In this document: piece by piece, positions 29,988-30,265 of the stretch
Layout: every line of letters starts with the position of its first letter
Numbering within the stretch: the first letter of the stretch is position 1
Origin: an uncultured Collinsella sp.
Lineage (GTDB): Bacteria; Actinomycetota; Coriobacteriia; Coriobacteriales; Coriobacteriaceae
Assembly (NCBI GenBank): GCA_900757205.1
Contig: CAAENA010000051.1
Span: 1 to 30,265 of the forward strand
DNA length: 30,265 nucleotides
Direction: 5' to 3'
Made by a program: the position numbers and the translations under genes
The notes under the pieces: generated by a model
The model's database searches: none
The model's input: the letters and a program-made list of their open reading frames with translations, nothing else
Told to the model about the DNA's origin: nothing

Positions 29988-30132
29988 GGTTGCTCCCGTT
30001 CTCATAGGGCCTATACGACTAGATTCAGCGTATCTGCTGGATGTTGCCGGCGGTAGTGCCGTTTGGAGGGCAAAATGGCCAAAATGGGGGAGAAATAGGC
30101 CGCACGCCGGCGCAGGGACCGGCGCTAAAAGA

Positions 30133-30168
30133 AAAGCGCGGAGCCGCATGGCGACTCCGCGCTTTATT
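30133..30168 (-). terminator. Strong hairpin terminator, probably of a gene beyond the right edge
   Basis: Eleven-base-pair stem AAAGCGCGGAG (30133-30143) / CTCCGCGCTTT (30155-30165). On the minus strand it is followed by TTTTCTTTT, on the plus strand only by ATTGTT. It lies upstream of the surface-protein gene, so on the minus strand it would stop transcription coming from outside the window. The remaining leader 29988-30132 has a CGCCGG/CCGGCG stem near 30106 and no gene. Confidence 0.6.
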
Positions 30169-30185
30169 GTTCAAGACTTTAGTCT

Positions 30186-30253
30186 GCTGGCCGCGCAGCG
30201 GCCAGCTTTAAACCACCCGCTACGCGGGTGGAGACAAACGGCTTTACAAAGCC
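30186..30253. mobile_element. Three consecutive hairpins, possible IS200/IS605-type end
   Basis: GCTGGCCGC-GCA-GCGGCCAGC (30186-30206), CCACCCGC-TAC-GCGGGTGG (30213-30231) and GGCTTT-AC-AAAGCC (30240-30253) follow each other within 68 bases. The middle hairpin resembles the subterminal hairpins that HUH transposases recognise at IS200/IS605 ends. No transposase is in view, so an element lying to the right can only be suspected. Confidence 0.35.
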
Positions 30254-30265
30254 ACCCCTCCGACC

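Noticed and set aside
28608..30056. Plus-strand open frame of 482 codons opposite the surface-protein gene
   Set aside because: The opposite strand has a signal peptide, repeats, a sorting motif and a ribosome site; this frame has none of these.

Overview
The window looks like a chromosomal segment of a high-GC Gram-positive gut Actinobacterium of the class Coriobacteriia, most likely Collinsella or a close relative. The basis is codon use, strong AAGGAG-type ribosome binding sites, Coriobacteria-like protein sequences, a sortase substrate with an LAATG motif, and dispersed GGGACAG palindromes of a kind I associate with that group. The genus is an inference, not a database result. No rRNA, tRNA or CRISPR array was seen.

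Layout. 1-190: tail of an IS110-type transposase and the element end. 253-3641: RNA-modification and small genes: an RlmA-like 23S rRNA methyltransferase, a four-helix membrane protein, a 47-residue membrane protein, an RsmJ-like 16S rRNA methyltransferase, a small Cys-rich protein and a GNAT acetyltransferase. 3900-5903: a TetM-like ribosomal GTPase that appears to lack the tetracycline-displacing loop. 5897-10881: a cassette bracketed by three copies of one palindrome, holding an AAA ATPase overlapping a UvrB-independent UvrA2-type ABC protein, and a convergent second AAA ATPase of the same family. Both ATPase genes have 10-bp phased repeats in their promoter regions. 10876-13768 (minus strand): TrmL-like tRNA methyltransferase, CobW/P47K GTPase, an ArsC/Spx-fold protein without the catalytic cysteine and an iron-sulfur flavoprotein.

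13769-14777 is a low-GC patch with an IS30 transposase relic and a DUF3784-like membrane protein, flanked by a 14-bp direct repeat. 14778-19152 is a cyclic-di-GMP block on the minus strand: a large GGDEF-PAS-GGDEF-GGDEF-EAL protein, followed downstream by a paralogue of its N-terminal half that is split in two reading frames at a run of seven C (G on the plus strand). A patatin-like lipase follows on the plus strand, then a three-copy 62-bp-period array of palindromic 46-mers.

20578-22610 is a thiamine salvage operon (thiM, thiamine-binding protein, thiE) on the minus strand, controlled by a TPP riboswitch with its terminator. 22778-27340 (plus strand) holds a Cof-type HAD phosphatase and a LysR regulator, a MetE-like zinc methyltransferase with a dyad operator in front, and a UraA-type uracil permease. 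27402-29987 (minus strand) holds an esterase and a sortase-anchored beta-helix surface protein. The last 100 bases carry a terminator and three hairpins that may be an IS200/IS605-type end.

The most notable observations are the homopolymer-split diguanylate cyclase gene, the GGGACAG palindromes that donate stop codons, the 62-bp array, and the palindrome-bracketed ATPase/UvrA2 cassette with helically phased repeats. All functional claims come from reading motifs by eye; no alignment or search was run.
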